Of a DNA stretch of 64,000 bases, positions 35,873-45,129 are shown one piece after another. Location: contig CAVWQS010000001.1 in NCBI GenBank assembly GCA_963757155.1, positions 56,745-120,744 of the forward strand, read 5' to 3'. The DNA is from DASXQK01 sp963757155. GTDB lineage: Bacteria > Pseudomonadota > Alphaproteobacteria > Dongiales > Dongiaceae. The stretch's first letter is position 1. Each line of letters opens with the position of its first letter. Position numbers and translations under genes: made by a program. The notes beneath the pieces are model-generated. The model was given only the letters and a program-made list of their open reading frames with translations, did no database searches and was not told where the DNA came from.

Positions 35873-36019
35873 TCACCACAGAGACACAGCGTCACAGAGG
35901 ATGGGGAGGGAGCGGAGCCGACCGGGGCTTTCCCGTGCGCGTCTCTCGCCTTCCAGACTTCCTTGGCTTCGCCTTCGGCGAAGCCAACTTCTTCTCGGTG
36001 CCTCTGTGCCTCTGTGGTT
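35873..36019. repeat. intergenic inverted repeat with an inner hairpin (ACCACAGAG type)
   Basis: The left end TTTCACCACAGAGACACAG and the right end TGTGCCTCTGTGGT are inverted copies. Sequences of this ACCACAGAGGCACAGAG type occur between genes in many unrelated bacteria. Inside lies a perfect 11-bp hairpin TTGGCTTCGCC-TTC-GGCGAAGCCAA (35963-35987), followed by a pyrimidine run. It separates the convergent gdh and SMP-30 genes and may end transcription from both. Confidence 0.75.
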
Positions 36020-36035
36020 CAAATCGTTCTTTGGC

Positions 36036-37008
36036 TCAGGGAAGCTGCGCGCCCTGGATATCCACATAAAGCGCATAGATCGAGGTGCTGCCGCACATGA
36101 ACAGCCGGTTGCGCTTCTTGCCGCCGAAGCAGAGGTTGGCGCAGGTCTCCGGCAGATGCACCTTGCCGATCATATCGCCGTCGGGGGCATAGCAGCGCAC
36201 GCCGTCTTCCAAGGGATCGGCCCAGCCCATGCTGCACCAGACATTGCCCTTCACATCCACGCGCATGCCGTCGGTGAAGCCGGGCGAGAAATCGTCGGCG
36301 AAGACGCGGCTCTTGCGCAGCTTGTTGGCGACCACGTCGAAGACGCGGATATGGGCCGGGCCGCCATGGGTGGCGCCGCTGTCGACGATATAGAGCAGCT
36401 TCTCGTCCGGCGAGAAGGCAAGCCCATTGGGCCGGGTGAAATCATCCACCGCCACGCTGGCGCGCCCGGTCTTGGGGTCGATGCGATAGACATTGGTGCC
36501 GAGCTCGAACTTGTCGGTATGGCCCTCATATTCGCCGTCGATGCCATAGCCGGGATCGGTGAACCAGATGGCGCCGTCGGAGGTGACGACGATGTCGTTG
36601 GGGGCGTTCAGCCTCTTGCCGTTGAAGCTGTCCATGACCACGGTGATGCGCCCGTCGAGCTCGGTCCGGGTGACGCGCCGCGCGTCATGCTCGCAGGTCA
36701 GGAGCCGGCCTTCCCGGTCGCGGGTATTGCCGTTGGAGTAGTTGGAATGGTGGCGGAAGACGCTGACATGGCCATCTTCCTCGAGCCAGCGCATCATCCG
36801 GTTGTTGGGGATGTCGCTCCAGACGAGATATCCCCCATCGCGGAAATAGACGGGACCCTTCGGCCCAGCGGAATCCGGTGGCGATGCGGTCGATGCCGGC
36901 ATTGCCCTGCTTGGGAAAACGCTTGTCCAGATTCTCGATGCGCGGATCGGGATAGCGGGTCCCCGGCAGGGGTCCCAGCGGCAGGTCGCCTCGCTGTGGT
37001 CGCATCAT
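36036..37008 (-). CDS. SMP-30/gluconolactonase family protein (one frameshift)
   Basis: About 323 residues after correction. A six-bladed propeller lactonase: RWAEGPVYFRDGGYLVWSDI, RHHSNYSNGNTRDREGRLLT, LNAPNDIVVTSDGAIWFTDP, DFTRPNGLAFSPDEKLLYIV and DGMRVDVKGNVWCSMG. The metal ligands expected in this family are present: glutamate in AEGP, asparagine in APNDI, asparagine in RPNGL and aspartate in TDGMR. An extra G near 36863 breaks RWAEG from PVYF. It starts at 37008 or 37005 after GGGGAGGAG. The reaction is hydrolysis of a sugar lactone; the sugar is unknown. It is divergent from phoD with 143 bases between. Confidence 0.9.
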
Positions 37009-37151
37009 GGTCTCCTCCCCTAAACAGGCGCCCTGTTCAGCGCGCCTTGTGGCGCAATTCGGCCGGCGGCGTCATACCGCCGTCACCAAGCCGGTCGCGA
37101 AGGCTACACAATCCCCGCCTAGCTTCGCTACGCCAAAGACAGGAGGGTCAG

Positions 37152-38744
37152 ATGTCGATGTCAAACCGGTCTCGCTGGATCACCCGCCGTTCCTTTCTCT
37201 ACAGCGCCGCCGCTGCCGGCGGCAGCCTGGTGGCAGCGCCCCTTCTCGGCCGGCCGGTGCTGGCCGATACGGCGCGTCCCACGATCACCCATGGGGTGCA
37301 GTCCGGCGACGTCCTGGCCGAGCGCGCGATGATCTGGAGCCGGACGGACCGGCCGTCGCGGATGTGGGTCGACTGGTCGCTGGAGGAGAGCTTCGCCCGT
37401 CGGGTGCGGGTGCCCGGCCCCAATGCCCTGGCGGACACCGATTTCACCGCCCGGCTGGATCTTTCCGATCTGCCCCCCGGGGAACAGGTCTTCTACCGCG
37501 TCACCTTCGAGGATCTGGCCAATCCCGGCACCATGAGCCAATCCGCCACCGGGCGGCTGCGCACCGCGCCGCTCGGCAGGCGCGATATCCGCTTCGTCTT
37601 CTCGGGCGATGAGGCGGGCCAGGGGTGGGGGATCAATCCCGTCTGGGGCGGCTATCGCATCTATGAGGCGATGCGGGCGGTGAACCCCGATTTCTTCATC
37701 CATCAGGGTGACCAGATCTATGCCGACGGCCCCCTCAAGGAAGAGGTCAAGCTCGACGACGGCACGGTCTGGAAGAATGTTGTCACTCCGGCGAAATCGA
37801 AGGTCGCCGAGACCATCGACGATTACCGCGGCTGCTTCGCCTACAATCTGACCGACGACAACAAGCGCCGCTTCGCAGCCGAGGTGCCTTTCCTCGTCCA
37901 GTGGGACGATCACGAGACCCATAACAACTGGTATCCCGGCGAGTCTCTGGCCGGCGACGCCCGCTACAAGCAGGTGACCAGCGCCGATGCGCTCGCGGCC
38001 AATGCGCGCCGTGCCATGTTCGAATACAACACCTTCCGGCCCAATGCGCTGGAGGCCGAGCGGGTCTATCGCCGCTTCCCCTACGGCCCGCTGCTCGAGG
38101 TCTTCATCCTCGACGAGCGCAGCTATCGCGGGCCCAACGGCACCAACCGCCAGCCCAGCCTCACGCCCGATGCCGCCTTCCTGGGGCCGAAGCAGCTTCT
38201 CTGGCTGAAGCAGGGGCTGCTGGCCTCCAAGGCGACTTGGAAGGTGATCGCCAGCGACATGCCCATCGGTATCCAGGTGCCCGATGCGCAGCCCTGGATT
38301 CCCAAGGGGAACTTCGAGGCCTGGGCCAATGGCGACAATGGCATGCCGCTGGGCCGCGAGCTCGAGCTCGCCAGCCTTTTCGCTTTCCTCAAGAACAATG
38401 CCATCCGCAATGTCGTCTGGATCACCGCCGATGTGCATTACGGCCAGGCGATCCGCTACGATCCCGCCAAGGGCGCCTTCGGGGATTTCGATCCCTTCTG
38501 GGAATTCGTCTCAGGCCCGATCAATGCCGGCACTTTCGGCCCCAACGACATGGATCAGAGCTTCGGGCCCGATATAAAGTTCACGGCCATTCCCGCTGGC
38601 ATGAAGCAGAACCAGCCGCCCAGCGCCGGCTTCCAGTTCTTCGGCCAGGCGGATATCGACGCCGCCAGCGGCATGCTGACCGTCGCCCTCAAGGATGTCA
38701 CGGGCAAGACCCTGTTCAGCCAGCCGCTGACCCCGGCGAGCTAG
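37152..38744 (+). CDS. phoD: alkaline phosphatase D (PhoD-like), Tat-exported
   Basis: 530 residues. A Tat signal is present (SRWITRRSFLYSAAAAGGSL, cleavage after ADT or nearby), as expected for the calcium/iron-dependent PhoD phosphatases that fold before export. The PhoD_N domain starts at THGVQSGDVLAERAMIWSRT; the metallophosphatase core shows FVFSGDEAGQGW, FFIHQGDQIYADGP, LVQWDDHETHNNW and VWITADVHYGQAIRY. It releases phosphate from organic esters in the periplasm. AGGAGGGTCAG precedes ATG 37152. A longer reading upstream runs antisense through the SMP-30 gene and is not real. Confidence 0.93.
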   Translation: MSMSNRSRWITRRSFLYSAAAAGGSLVAAPLLGRPVLADTARPTITHGVQSGDVLAERAMIWSRTDRPSRMWVDWSLEESFARRVRVPGPNALADTDFTARLDLSDLPPGEQVFYRVTFEDLANPGTMSQSATGRLRTAPLGRRDIRFVFSGDEAGQGWGINPVWGGYRIYEAMRAVNPDFFIHQGDQIYADGPLKEEVKLDDGTVWKNVVTPAKSKVAETIDDYRGCFAYNLTDDNKRRFAAEVPFLVQWDDHETHNNWYPGESLAGDARYKQVTSADALAANARRAMFEYNTFRPNALEAERVYRRFPYGPLLEVFILDERSYRGPNGTNRQPSLTPDAAFLGPKQLLWLKQGLLASKATWKVIASDMPIGIQVPDAQPWIPKGNFEAWANGDNGMPLGRELELASLFAFLKNNAIRNVVWITADVHYGQAIRYDPAKGAFGDFDPFWEFVSGPINAGTFGPNDMDQSFGPDIKFTAIPAGMKQNQPPSAGFQFFGQADIDAASGMLTVALKDVTGKTLFSQPLTPAS

Positions 38745-38761
38745 GGTAGCTTTCTCTCTTC

Positions 38762-38789
38762 CGTCATTCCCGCGAAAGCAGGAATGACG
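38762..38789. repeat. palindromic intergenic repeat, family A copy 4 (short form)
   Basis: CGTCATTCCCGCGAAAGCAG then GAATGACG: only the outer ends of the element, fused into one 28-base hairpin 17 bases after phoD. It may be a deletion derivative of the full form, or serve as the phoD terminator. Confidence 0.8.
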
Positions 38790-38926
38790 AAGGTGGAGAT
38801 CTAGGGCCTGGACTAATTGGCGCGCGGCCAAATTCGGAGTTCCGCGGGTTTGATGAAGGCTAGAGCAGAAACCAAACCAAACGCAAACCAACTTGTACTC
38901 GTTTGCTTTGGCGCTATCTTCGGAAC

Positions 38927-39601
38927 ATGACGTGGTCCGTTCTTCTAGACCTCGACGGCACCTTAATCGATTCGCACCCTGGCATTTTGGCAAGCTGCCT
39001 TGCGGCACTGCGTGCCCTTGGACATGAACCGGATGAAAGCCTCGATATAAGAGGTGCCATCGGGCCTCCGCTCGAAGATGCGATGCACATCTTGCTGCAG
39101 TCATACGGCGACGACAGAGTCGGGGAAGCCGTCGCTGCCTATCGTCAACATTACGGTGAAAGGGGGCTACTCGGAAGCCTGCCCTATCCGGGAATTGGCA
39201 ATTCCCTTGAAGAGATGAAGCGTGCCGGATTGCAAATCTATCTCGCGACATCAAAAAGGGCGATTTTCGCAAGCCGCATTCTGGACCATCTGAAGTTTTC
39301 CGCATACTTCGATGGCATCCATGGCTCAGTGCCGGGCGGCGAGCTGGATCACAAGCCTGAACTGCTCGCCCATATTCTGTCCAAACATAGTCTTCCGCCG
39401 TCTCACAGTCTGATGGTCGGGGATCGCCGACATGATATTTCCGGTGCCCATGCCGTCGGAATGCGCGGTCTTGGCGTGCTCTGGGGTTATGGTACCCGAG
39501 AGGAACTTGAAGCTGCCGGCGCAGACCGGCTGGTGGATTCCCCTGCCGATCTCGCCCGTACGGTCCTCGCGATGGTCGATGGGAAGGAATCCCTGGGCTA
39601 G
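38927..39601 (+). CDS. HAD family hydrolase, phosphoglycolate-phosphatase-like
   Basis: 224 residues. HAD motif I is LLDLDGTLIDSHPG, motif II LATSKRAIFASRIL, and motif IV MVGDRRHDISGAHAVGM. The cap is of the C1 helical type, as in PGP/Gph phosphatases. The nucleophile is the first aspartate of DLDGT. The ATG at 38927 is four codons before the first motif. Codon use is visibly richer in A and T than in the flanking genes, as in the next three kilobases, so it may be part of a transferred segment. Confidence 0.93.
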   Translation: MTWSVLLDLDGTLIDSHPGILASCLAALRALGHEPDESLDIRGAIGPPLEDAMHILLQSYGDDRVGEAVAAYRQHYGERGLLGSLPYPGIGNSLEEMKRAGLQIYLATSKRAIFASRILDHLKFSAYFDGIHGSVPGGELDHKPELLAHILSKHSLPPSHSLMVGDRRHDISGAHAVGMRGLGVLWGYGTREELEAAGADRLVDSPADLARTVLAMVDGKESLG

Positions 39602-39970
39602 CGCAGCTACATCTGAACAAGTAGCCCAATATCCGCTCCTGGCACGTACTTAATTGAGGGAATCTGTAACAAAGGCTAGCCTGACCGCCCCGCCCCTATC
39701 GCCCGGCGGAGCTTTTCTTTTGGGGCGCCAAGCGCCCATTTCGAGACGATGTCCGAAAGAAGGTTCAGGTATTTGGTCGCGTGGCGGAGGCAGTAAGGTA
39801 CGAGTCTCGCGCTAGGGCCCCCTGGGGCATTTGATTGCATCCAAGATCAGGTCGGGGTCAAAATGCGCGGGGACAGATCCAGATAGGCCCACCGTGAGAA
39901 AAGAATACTTCGTCATTCGGTCCTCGCACATGACATCAGCGTTGCCAGGGCGCTGACGCCATCCCTTGCC
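39602..39970. other. 369-base gap without a recognisable gene
   Basis: Nothing in either strand resembles a protein or RNA family. It holds a small GC-rich hairpin (GGGCGC-CAA-GCGCCC, around 39722-39738) after a T-rich stretch TTTTCTTTT, possibly the terminator of the HAD gene. The 39850-39890 part (GGTCGGGGTC...GGGGACAGATCC) resembles debris often found next to insertion elements. Confidence 0.4.
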
Positions 39971-40735
39971 ATGAACTCGCTCCTCGTCACGGCCATCGTT
40001 TTCGTCTGCCTCTTCTCTGGTGCCTTACTGGGCATGGCGCTGCGATCGATCCTTCCGGAGCACCACCTCAGCCAGAGCTCGACGGATGTTATCAAGCTCG
40101 CCACTGGTCTCATGGCGACGCTGGCCGCCCTAGTCCTCAGCTTGCTGATCTCCTCCGCCAACACCAGCCACGACACCATCGAGGGTGAATATCGTTCGGT
40201 ACTCGCGACTACAGAATTGCTCGATCGGCATCTAGCGGACTACGGTCCAGAGGCGGTGCCGGCTCGGGACCTGCTTCGGCACGCGATCATTCGCGGGTTT
40301 CAAGTGACTTGGCCGCAGGAGGATTTCGGGCCGCCGGAGCCGCCGACGGCGGGTGGACGTGCCGGCGTCGAGGCGCTTCAAGGGAACCTACTGCATCTCT
40401 CGCCCGCGACCGATGCGCAGAAGTGGCTCCAGTCCCAGTCGCTTCAGCTTCTGGACGGTCTGGCGCAGGAGCGCCTGCTACTTAACGACCAGGAAATCGG
40501 CTTGGCTCTGCCGACACCATTGCTGGTCGTCTTGATCACCTGGGCAACGGCAATCTTCATCAGTTTCGGCCTGTTGGCGCGGCCGAACGCGACCATCATC
40601 GCCTCACTGCTCATCGCCGCCCTCGCGGTCGCAGGCGCGATCTTCATGATTAACGAGCTGGGCAGCCCTTTCGGCGGGCTAATCCAAATCTCCAGCGCCC
40701 CGGCGCACGCAGCAGTAGCCCTGCTGGGACAATAG
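39971..40735 (+). CDS. DUF4239 (bestrophin-like) membrane protein
   Basis: 254 residues. Two N-terminal membrane segments (VTAIVFVCLFSGALLGMALR and TGLMATLAALVLSLLISSAN), a soluble helical middle and two C-terminal segments (LLVVLITWATAIFISFGLL and IASLLIAALAVAGAIFMINE). The block INELGSPFGGLIQISSAP is the most conserved part of this family, whose function is unknown. The gene is convergent with the broken clcA and has the same AT-shifted codon use. Confidence 0.88.
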   Translation: MNSLLVTAIVFVCLFSGALLGMALRSILPEHHLSQSSTDVIKLATGLMATLAALVLSLLISSANTSHDTIEGEYRSVLATTELLDRHLADYGPEAVPARDLLRHAIIRGFQVTWPQEDFGPPEPPTAGGRAGVEALQGNLLHLSPATDAQKWLQSQSLQLLDGLAQERLLLNDQEIGLALPTPLLVVLITWATAIFISFGLLARPNATIIASLLIAALAVAGAIFMINELGSPFGGLIQISSAPAHAAVALLGQ

Positions 40736-40739
40736 ACGA

Positions 40740-41350
40740 GTAGTGAGCCAGACGAGAAGTGAAACGGCGGAGGGCTAGTCAAAGTTGAACGACCGTCTTC
40801 GCATATCAGCTTCGGCGAGTTGCAAATTTTGGCCTGCAAAATGCGCTTCAAGAACTCCGGGTTTATGTGTCGATGCCGGTCACGGAGTTCTTCGGGCCTT
40901 TGCAGTCTGAGAGTTCGCGCGCCCAGAGAGTCGTAAATGGGCGCGGCACCCAACAGGTTTGGGACCAGCATCGCTGCAAAGCAGGCGCTGATCATCGGCA
41001 GAAGTACCGGGAAGCTAGCAGTCATCTCCGTAACGAGAACGATGCCGGTAATCGGAGCCTGAACCACGCCGGTAAAGAAGGCTGCCATTCCAGCAACGGC
41101 GAAGGCTCTGGGCTCGAGTCCCATATCGGGGAAGGCAACAACGCAAAGAGCACCGACAAGCAGACCGAGCTGCGCTCCCAGGACAAGGATGGGAGCGAAC
41201 AAGCCGCCCGGCGTCGCCGCCGCATATGACACCGCTCCAAGGCCGAAGCGCAGTAGAAAGGCCGACGGCAAAAATGCGAGCGAAATTCCACCGCCAAGCA
41301 CGCGTTGCGTGATGTCGTCACCGCCACCGATTAGATCGGGAAGAAACCAG
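40740..41350 (-). pseudogene. clcA: clcA chloride channel, C-terminal fragment (split by IS630)
   Basis: The frame reads WFLPDLIGGGDDITQRVLGG, then YAAATPGGLFAPILVLGAQL and AGMAAFFTGVVQAPITGIVL, VTEMTASFPVLLPMISACFA, the second half of a ClC anion channel. The N-terminal half is 650 bases away on the other side of the element. The normal stop is not evident: the frame runs on to about 40444, across the DUF4239 gene. Without its first half this piece cannot form a channel. Confidence 0.85.
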
Positions 41351-42018
41351 TAGGGAGACCGTGCCGGCGCGTCCCTTCTTCATCGGCAGCCCGGGCTGGG
41401 TGCGGTCGAGCGCCTGGATCTGGCTCTTCTCGTCGACCGACAGCACGACGGCATGAGCCGGTGGATCGACATACAGGCCAACGATGTCCGTGAACTTCTC
41501 CAAGAAGCGTGGATCCGTAGAGAGCTTGAACGTCTGTACGCGATGGGGAGTAAGGCCGTGCGCTGCCCAGATTTGTTGCACAGAGCGCAGGCTCACGCCG
41601 GTGGCCGCGGCCAGGGCCCGGCCCGTCCAGTGCGTCGTCTCGCCGGGCGGTGCGGCGAGCGTCAGATTGACGACCCGCCTGACCGTCTCGCCCGGCAGCG
41701 GTCGCTTGCCGGGTGGCCGCGTCTTGTCGCGCAGGAGGCCATCCACGCCTTCATGCATGAACCGCTCCTGCCAACGCCAGACGACCGGCTTCGACAGGCC
41801 GGAGCGGCGCACGATCTCCAGTGTCCCGCAGTCCTCGGCGGTCGCCAGGATCACGCGAGCGCGCGCCGAATGCTTCTGAGGAGTGTTACGGTCCCCAACG
41901 ATCCGTTCAAGGCGGACGCGATCCTCCGGGGTAACTTCGACAACGATGCCTGCTCCCATGCCAAGAGCATGGCCCAAGTCACCGCGTTCGGGAATCCTCC
42001 GAATGCGTCAATCCACTA
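41351..42018 (-). mobile_element. truncated IS630-family insertion sequence with partial transposase
   Basis: A transposase frame at 41977-41318 gives about 205 genuine residues: RVRLERIVGDRNTPQKHSAR, an HTH (LEIVRRSGLSKPVVWRWQER) and the start of the DDE domain, VVLSVDEKSQIQALDRTQPG. It then stops matching after KKGRAGT and runs into clcA sequence. The second half of the DDE domain, with two of three catalytic acids, is missing, so it is inactive. A TA dinucleotide lies at each edge (41351-41352, 42017-42018), the IS630 target duplication. The right-hand end CCGAATGCGTCAATCCAC has no inverted partner at the left edge. Confidence 0.85.
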
Positions 42019-42847
42019 GCGCTCCAACAGAGGCTCCAATGACCGCACCGCGAATCTCCACGGGCCAACGGGCGAGCCGATCGGTCGCGCGGAGGGCGTA
42101 TAGCAATGCGGTGTTGTACAGCGTCCCAGCGAGTCCGGCTACGGCGCCCAGCGCGGCGAAAAGCAGCCAGGCCCGTACGCCGACATAGGCCAGCGGCGCG
42201 ACAACGAAATCCGGGGCCGCGCCGAGGAAGACGCGTGCAACGGCGATAGCTGCCGCGGAGGCACCGAGTGCGGCGATTGCCGTCCGAGTCTCGAACCGCC
42301 GCACCAGTTCTTCGAGAACAAAGATGGCCCCGGCAATCGGCGCGTTGAAAGCGGTGGCGAGCCCGGCACCAGCACCGGCGGCAATCAGCACCTTGCAGTC
42401 GAGCCAATCGCGCCGGGAGAGTTGTCCGACTACGTGGGCGATCGCGGCGCCCATCTGCACGCTCGGGCCTTCGCGACCCAGTGCCAACCCCGAGCCGATG
42501 GCCAGCAGCCCACCAAAGAACTTCACCAGCAGCAATCGGGGCGGCGGCGGCGGCAGCTCGTCCTTGAGAATTGCCTCGACCTGGGGGATGCCGCTCCCCG
42601 ACGCATAGGGCGAGAAGCGTCGGACCAGCCACGCGGCAAGGGCGACCGCGGCGGCGCAGCCGCCCAAGATGAGGAGAAACCCGACAAGCTTGCCGTCATG
42701 CCCCCAGATAATCGCGGAGCTACGAAACCGGTCAGCCGCAGCGAGCGCAAGCCGGAAGACCGCACCGACGAATCCCGATACGACACCGACGATCAGCGCC
42801 AGTAACGAAAGTACCAGAAGATTGCCATGGCCTGCTGACGGCTTCAT
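42008..42847 (-). pseudogene. clcA: clcA chloride channel, N-terminal fragment (split by IS630)
   Basis: MKPSAGHGNLLVLSLLALIV starts the first half of a ClC protein. The anion-pathway motifs are intact: SGSGIPQVEAIL (GSGIP) and GLALGREGPSVQMGAAIAHV (GREGP), and FNAPIAGAIFVLEELV follows. It ends VIGASVGALVD at the insertion. The joined protein would be a two-Cl/H+ exchanger or channel of normal length, but it is interrupted here. A GTG at 42871 is an alternative start. Confidence 0.88.
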
Positions 42848-43107
42848 TCGGAGCCTCGGCTGACGGGGCACCCAGCGGCATCGAACGGCGCGAAGCGCCG
42901 AGCGGCCCCTCGGGACCCGAAAACGTGCTTTGCAAAAGCTATCTCAGTCCTGGTCGCAATGGAACCCGCGGACCCGAGACGACAATGGGAACGAATGTCC
43001 GCCTTGGCACTTAGCGTCATTTCGCTGCGATGCGGAATTGGTCTGCTATCGGCGCATATTGGACATCGAGCATTTGCCGGAGGACGGGGGGTGCCTCGGC
43101 CGGGGCG

Positions 43108-43467
43108 CTAGGCAACGGAGAATCGGTCGATGACCCATAGCCACGTCCCGTCGCCTTGCCGGCGGGCGACCTCCGCGGTCACGCTGCCATCGGGAAGGCG
43201 CGTCGAGGTGAGCGCCAGGTCGCCGCTGATGACGGGCGGGCTCTGATTTCCGGCGGCGAATTTTCGGCCCGTGGCGGTGATCTCCGCGAAGAGCGCTCGG
43301 ATTGCCTCCCGGCCAATCGTCAAATGTCCTTCGCCGCTATCGAGGACGGCATCCGGCTCGAAGAGGGCAGCCATGCCATCGATGTCTCCCACCCATTGGC
43401 GGGCAATCAGCAGGCGCTCCAGATCCTGGGGATCACGCGCCGGCTCGCGGTCTGGCCGATCGCTCAT
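43108..43467 (-). CDS. SnoaL/NTF2-like family protein
   Basis: 119 residues. LERLLIARQWVGDIDGMAAL, FEPDAVLDSGEGHLTIGREA and IRALFAEITATGRKF, then WLWVIDRFSVA, fit the cone-shaped NTF2-like fold often annotated as nuclear-transport-factor-2-like or SnoaL. Members act as small isomerases, cyclases or binding proteins; nothing fixes the role here. It stands alone between the broken clcA and purH. Confidence 0.8.
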   Translation of the reverse strand: MSDRPDREPARDPQDLERLLIARQWVGDIDGMAALFEPDAVLDSGEGHLTIGREAIRALFAEITATGRKFAAGNQSPPVISGDLALTSTRLPDGSVTAEVARRQGDGTWLWVIDRFSVA

Positions 43468-43545
43468 GGCGACACCTCCTCTGACGGCATCCGGTCAAGC
43501 TAATGGCATTGCCCGGGGCCGAAGCTCGCGGCGAAGCGCGGCCCC

Positions 43546-45117
43546 TCAATGCCGGAAATGGCGCATGCCCGTAAAGACCATCGCAATGCCCGCCGCATCG
43601 GCGGCGGCGATGACCTCGGGGTCGCGCAAGGAGCCGCCCGGTTGGATCACCGCGGTGGCGCCGGCCTCGACGGCGGCGAGCAGGCCGTCGGCGAAGGGGA
43701 AGAAGGCATCGGAGGCGACGACGGAGCCCTTGGTCGGGCTCTCCGCGGCGGCCGCTGCCTCGCCCGCTTCCTTCGCTTTCCAGGCGGCGATGCGGGAGGA
43801 ATCGACCCGGCTCATCTGCCCGGCGCCGATGCCCACCGTGGCCTCCTCTTTGGCATAGACGATGGCGTTGGATTTCACATGCTTGGCGACGGCGAAGGCG
43901 AAGAGCATGTCGGCGATCTCGCCGGCGGTCGGGGGACGCTTGGTCACGACCCTCAGATCCGATTTCTTGAGCCGGCCGTTGTCGCGGCTCTGGGCGAGGA
44001 AGCCGCCGGCGAGCGTCTTCAGGCTGAGGCCCGGTGCCGCGGGATCGGGCAGCGATCCCGCCGCCAGCACCCGCAGATTCTTCTTCGCCGCCAGCAGCTC
44101 GGCCGCCGCCGGCTCGATCGCGGGCGCGATCACCACCTCGGCGAAGAGCTCGGCGATGGCTTCGGCCGTCGCCGCATCCAGCGGCCGGTTGACGGCGACG
44201 ATGCCGCCATAGGCGCTGACGGGATCGCAGGCCAGCGCCAGGCGATAGGCCGTGTCGAGATCGGGGCCGAGGGCGGCGCCGCAGGGATTGGCATGCTTGA
44301 CGATGACGACCGCGGGCTTGTCGAACTCCGCCACCAGCTCATAGGCGGCGTCGGTGTCGTTCAGATTGTTGTAGCTCAGCTCCTTGCCCTGGAGCTGGCG
44401 GGCGGTGGCGACGCCGGGGCGGCGCTCGCTCGTGACGTAGAAGGCCGCGCGCTGATGGGGGTTCTCGCCATAGCGCAGCATCTGGCGGCGCTCCCCCGCC
44501 AGGATCAACCGCGGCGCCAAGGGCTCGTCGCGACCCATCCAGCCGGCGATGGCGGCGTCATAGGAGGCCGTGCGGGCGAAGGCGGCGGCGGCAAGCTTCC
44601 GGCGCAGCGCCAGGCCGAGGGCACCCTTCTTCGCCGTCATCTCGGCGGTGATCAGCGCGTAATCCGCGGGCGATGTGGCGACCGCGACGAAATCGTGATT
44701 CTTGGCCGCGGCGCGGATCATCGCCGGCCCGCCTACATCGATATTCTCGATGCAGGTGGCCTCGTCGGCGCCGGCCCCCAGCGTCGCCTCGAAGGGATAG
44801 AGATTGGAGACCAGGAGATCGATGGGGTCGATGTCATGGGTCTCCATGGCTTCGCGATGGGTTGCATCGTCGCGCCGCGCCAGCAGCCCGCCATGGATCC
44901 TGGGATGCAGGGTCTTGACCCGCCCATCCATGATCTCGGGGAAGCCGGTATGGGCCGAGACCTCCGTCACCGGGAGCCCGGCTTCGGTGAGGGCGCGGGC
45001 CGAGCCGCCGGTGGAAAGCAGCGCCACGCTTTGGCTGACGAGAAAGCGGGCGAAATCCACCAGCCCGGTCTTGTCGGAAACGGAGATCAACGCGCGGGTG
45101 ACGGTAAGATCGGTCAT
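43546..45117 (-). CDS. purH: bifunctional AICAR formyltransferase / IMP cyclohydrolase
   Basis: 523 residues, full length. The last two steps of IMP synthesis. The N-terminal cyclohydrolase domain shows ALISVSDKTGLVDFARFLVS, STGGSARALTEAGLPVTEVS and TGFPEIMDGRVKTLHPRIHG. The formyltransferase domain has LRYGENPHQRAAFYV, LSYNNLNDTDAAYELV, VIVKHANPCGAALG with the catalytic lysine-histidine pair, and IGAGQMSRVDSSRIA. The C-terminal DAFFPFADGLLAAVEAGATA ends the family pattern. It lies 12 bases downstream of the capD-like gene and may be co-transcribed with it. Confidence 0.97.
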   Translation of the reverse strand: MTDLTVTRALISVSDKTGLVDFARFLVSQSVALLSTGGSARALTEAGLPVTEVSAHTGFPEIMDGRVKTLHPRIHGGLLARRDDATHREAMETHDIDPIDLLVSNLYPFEATLGAGADEATCIENIDVGGPAMIRAAAKNHDFVAVATSPADYALITAEMTAKKGALGLALRRKLAAAAFARTASYDAAIAGWMGRDEPLAPRLILAGERRQMLRYGENPHQRAAFYVTSERRPGVATARQLQGKELSYNNLNDTDAAYELVAEFDKPAVVIVKHANPCGAALGPDLDTAYRLALACDPVSAYGGIVAVNRPLDAATAEAIAELFAEVVIAPAIEPAAAELLAAKKNLRVLAAGSLPDPAAPGLSLKTLAGGFLAQSRDNGRLKKSDLRVVTKRPPTAGEIADMLFAFAVAKHVKSNAIVYAKEEATVGIGAGQMSRVDSSRIAAWKAKEAGEAAAAAESPTKGSVVASDAFFPFADGLLAAVEAGATAVIQPGGSLRDPEVIAAADAAGIAMVFTGMRHFRH

Positions 45118-45129
45118 CGCATCGGGTCT

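Noticed and set aside
35901..37151. N-terminal extension of phoD by about 417 residues
   Set aside because: It runs antisense through the SMP-30 gene and a repeat. The Tat signal and the ribosome site at 37152 mark the real start.
41979..42632. A 217-residue minus-strand frame inside clcA
   Set aside because: It is an alternate frame of the clcA N-terminal fragment, which has the conserved GSGIP and GREGP motifs.
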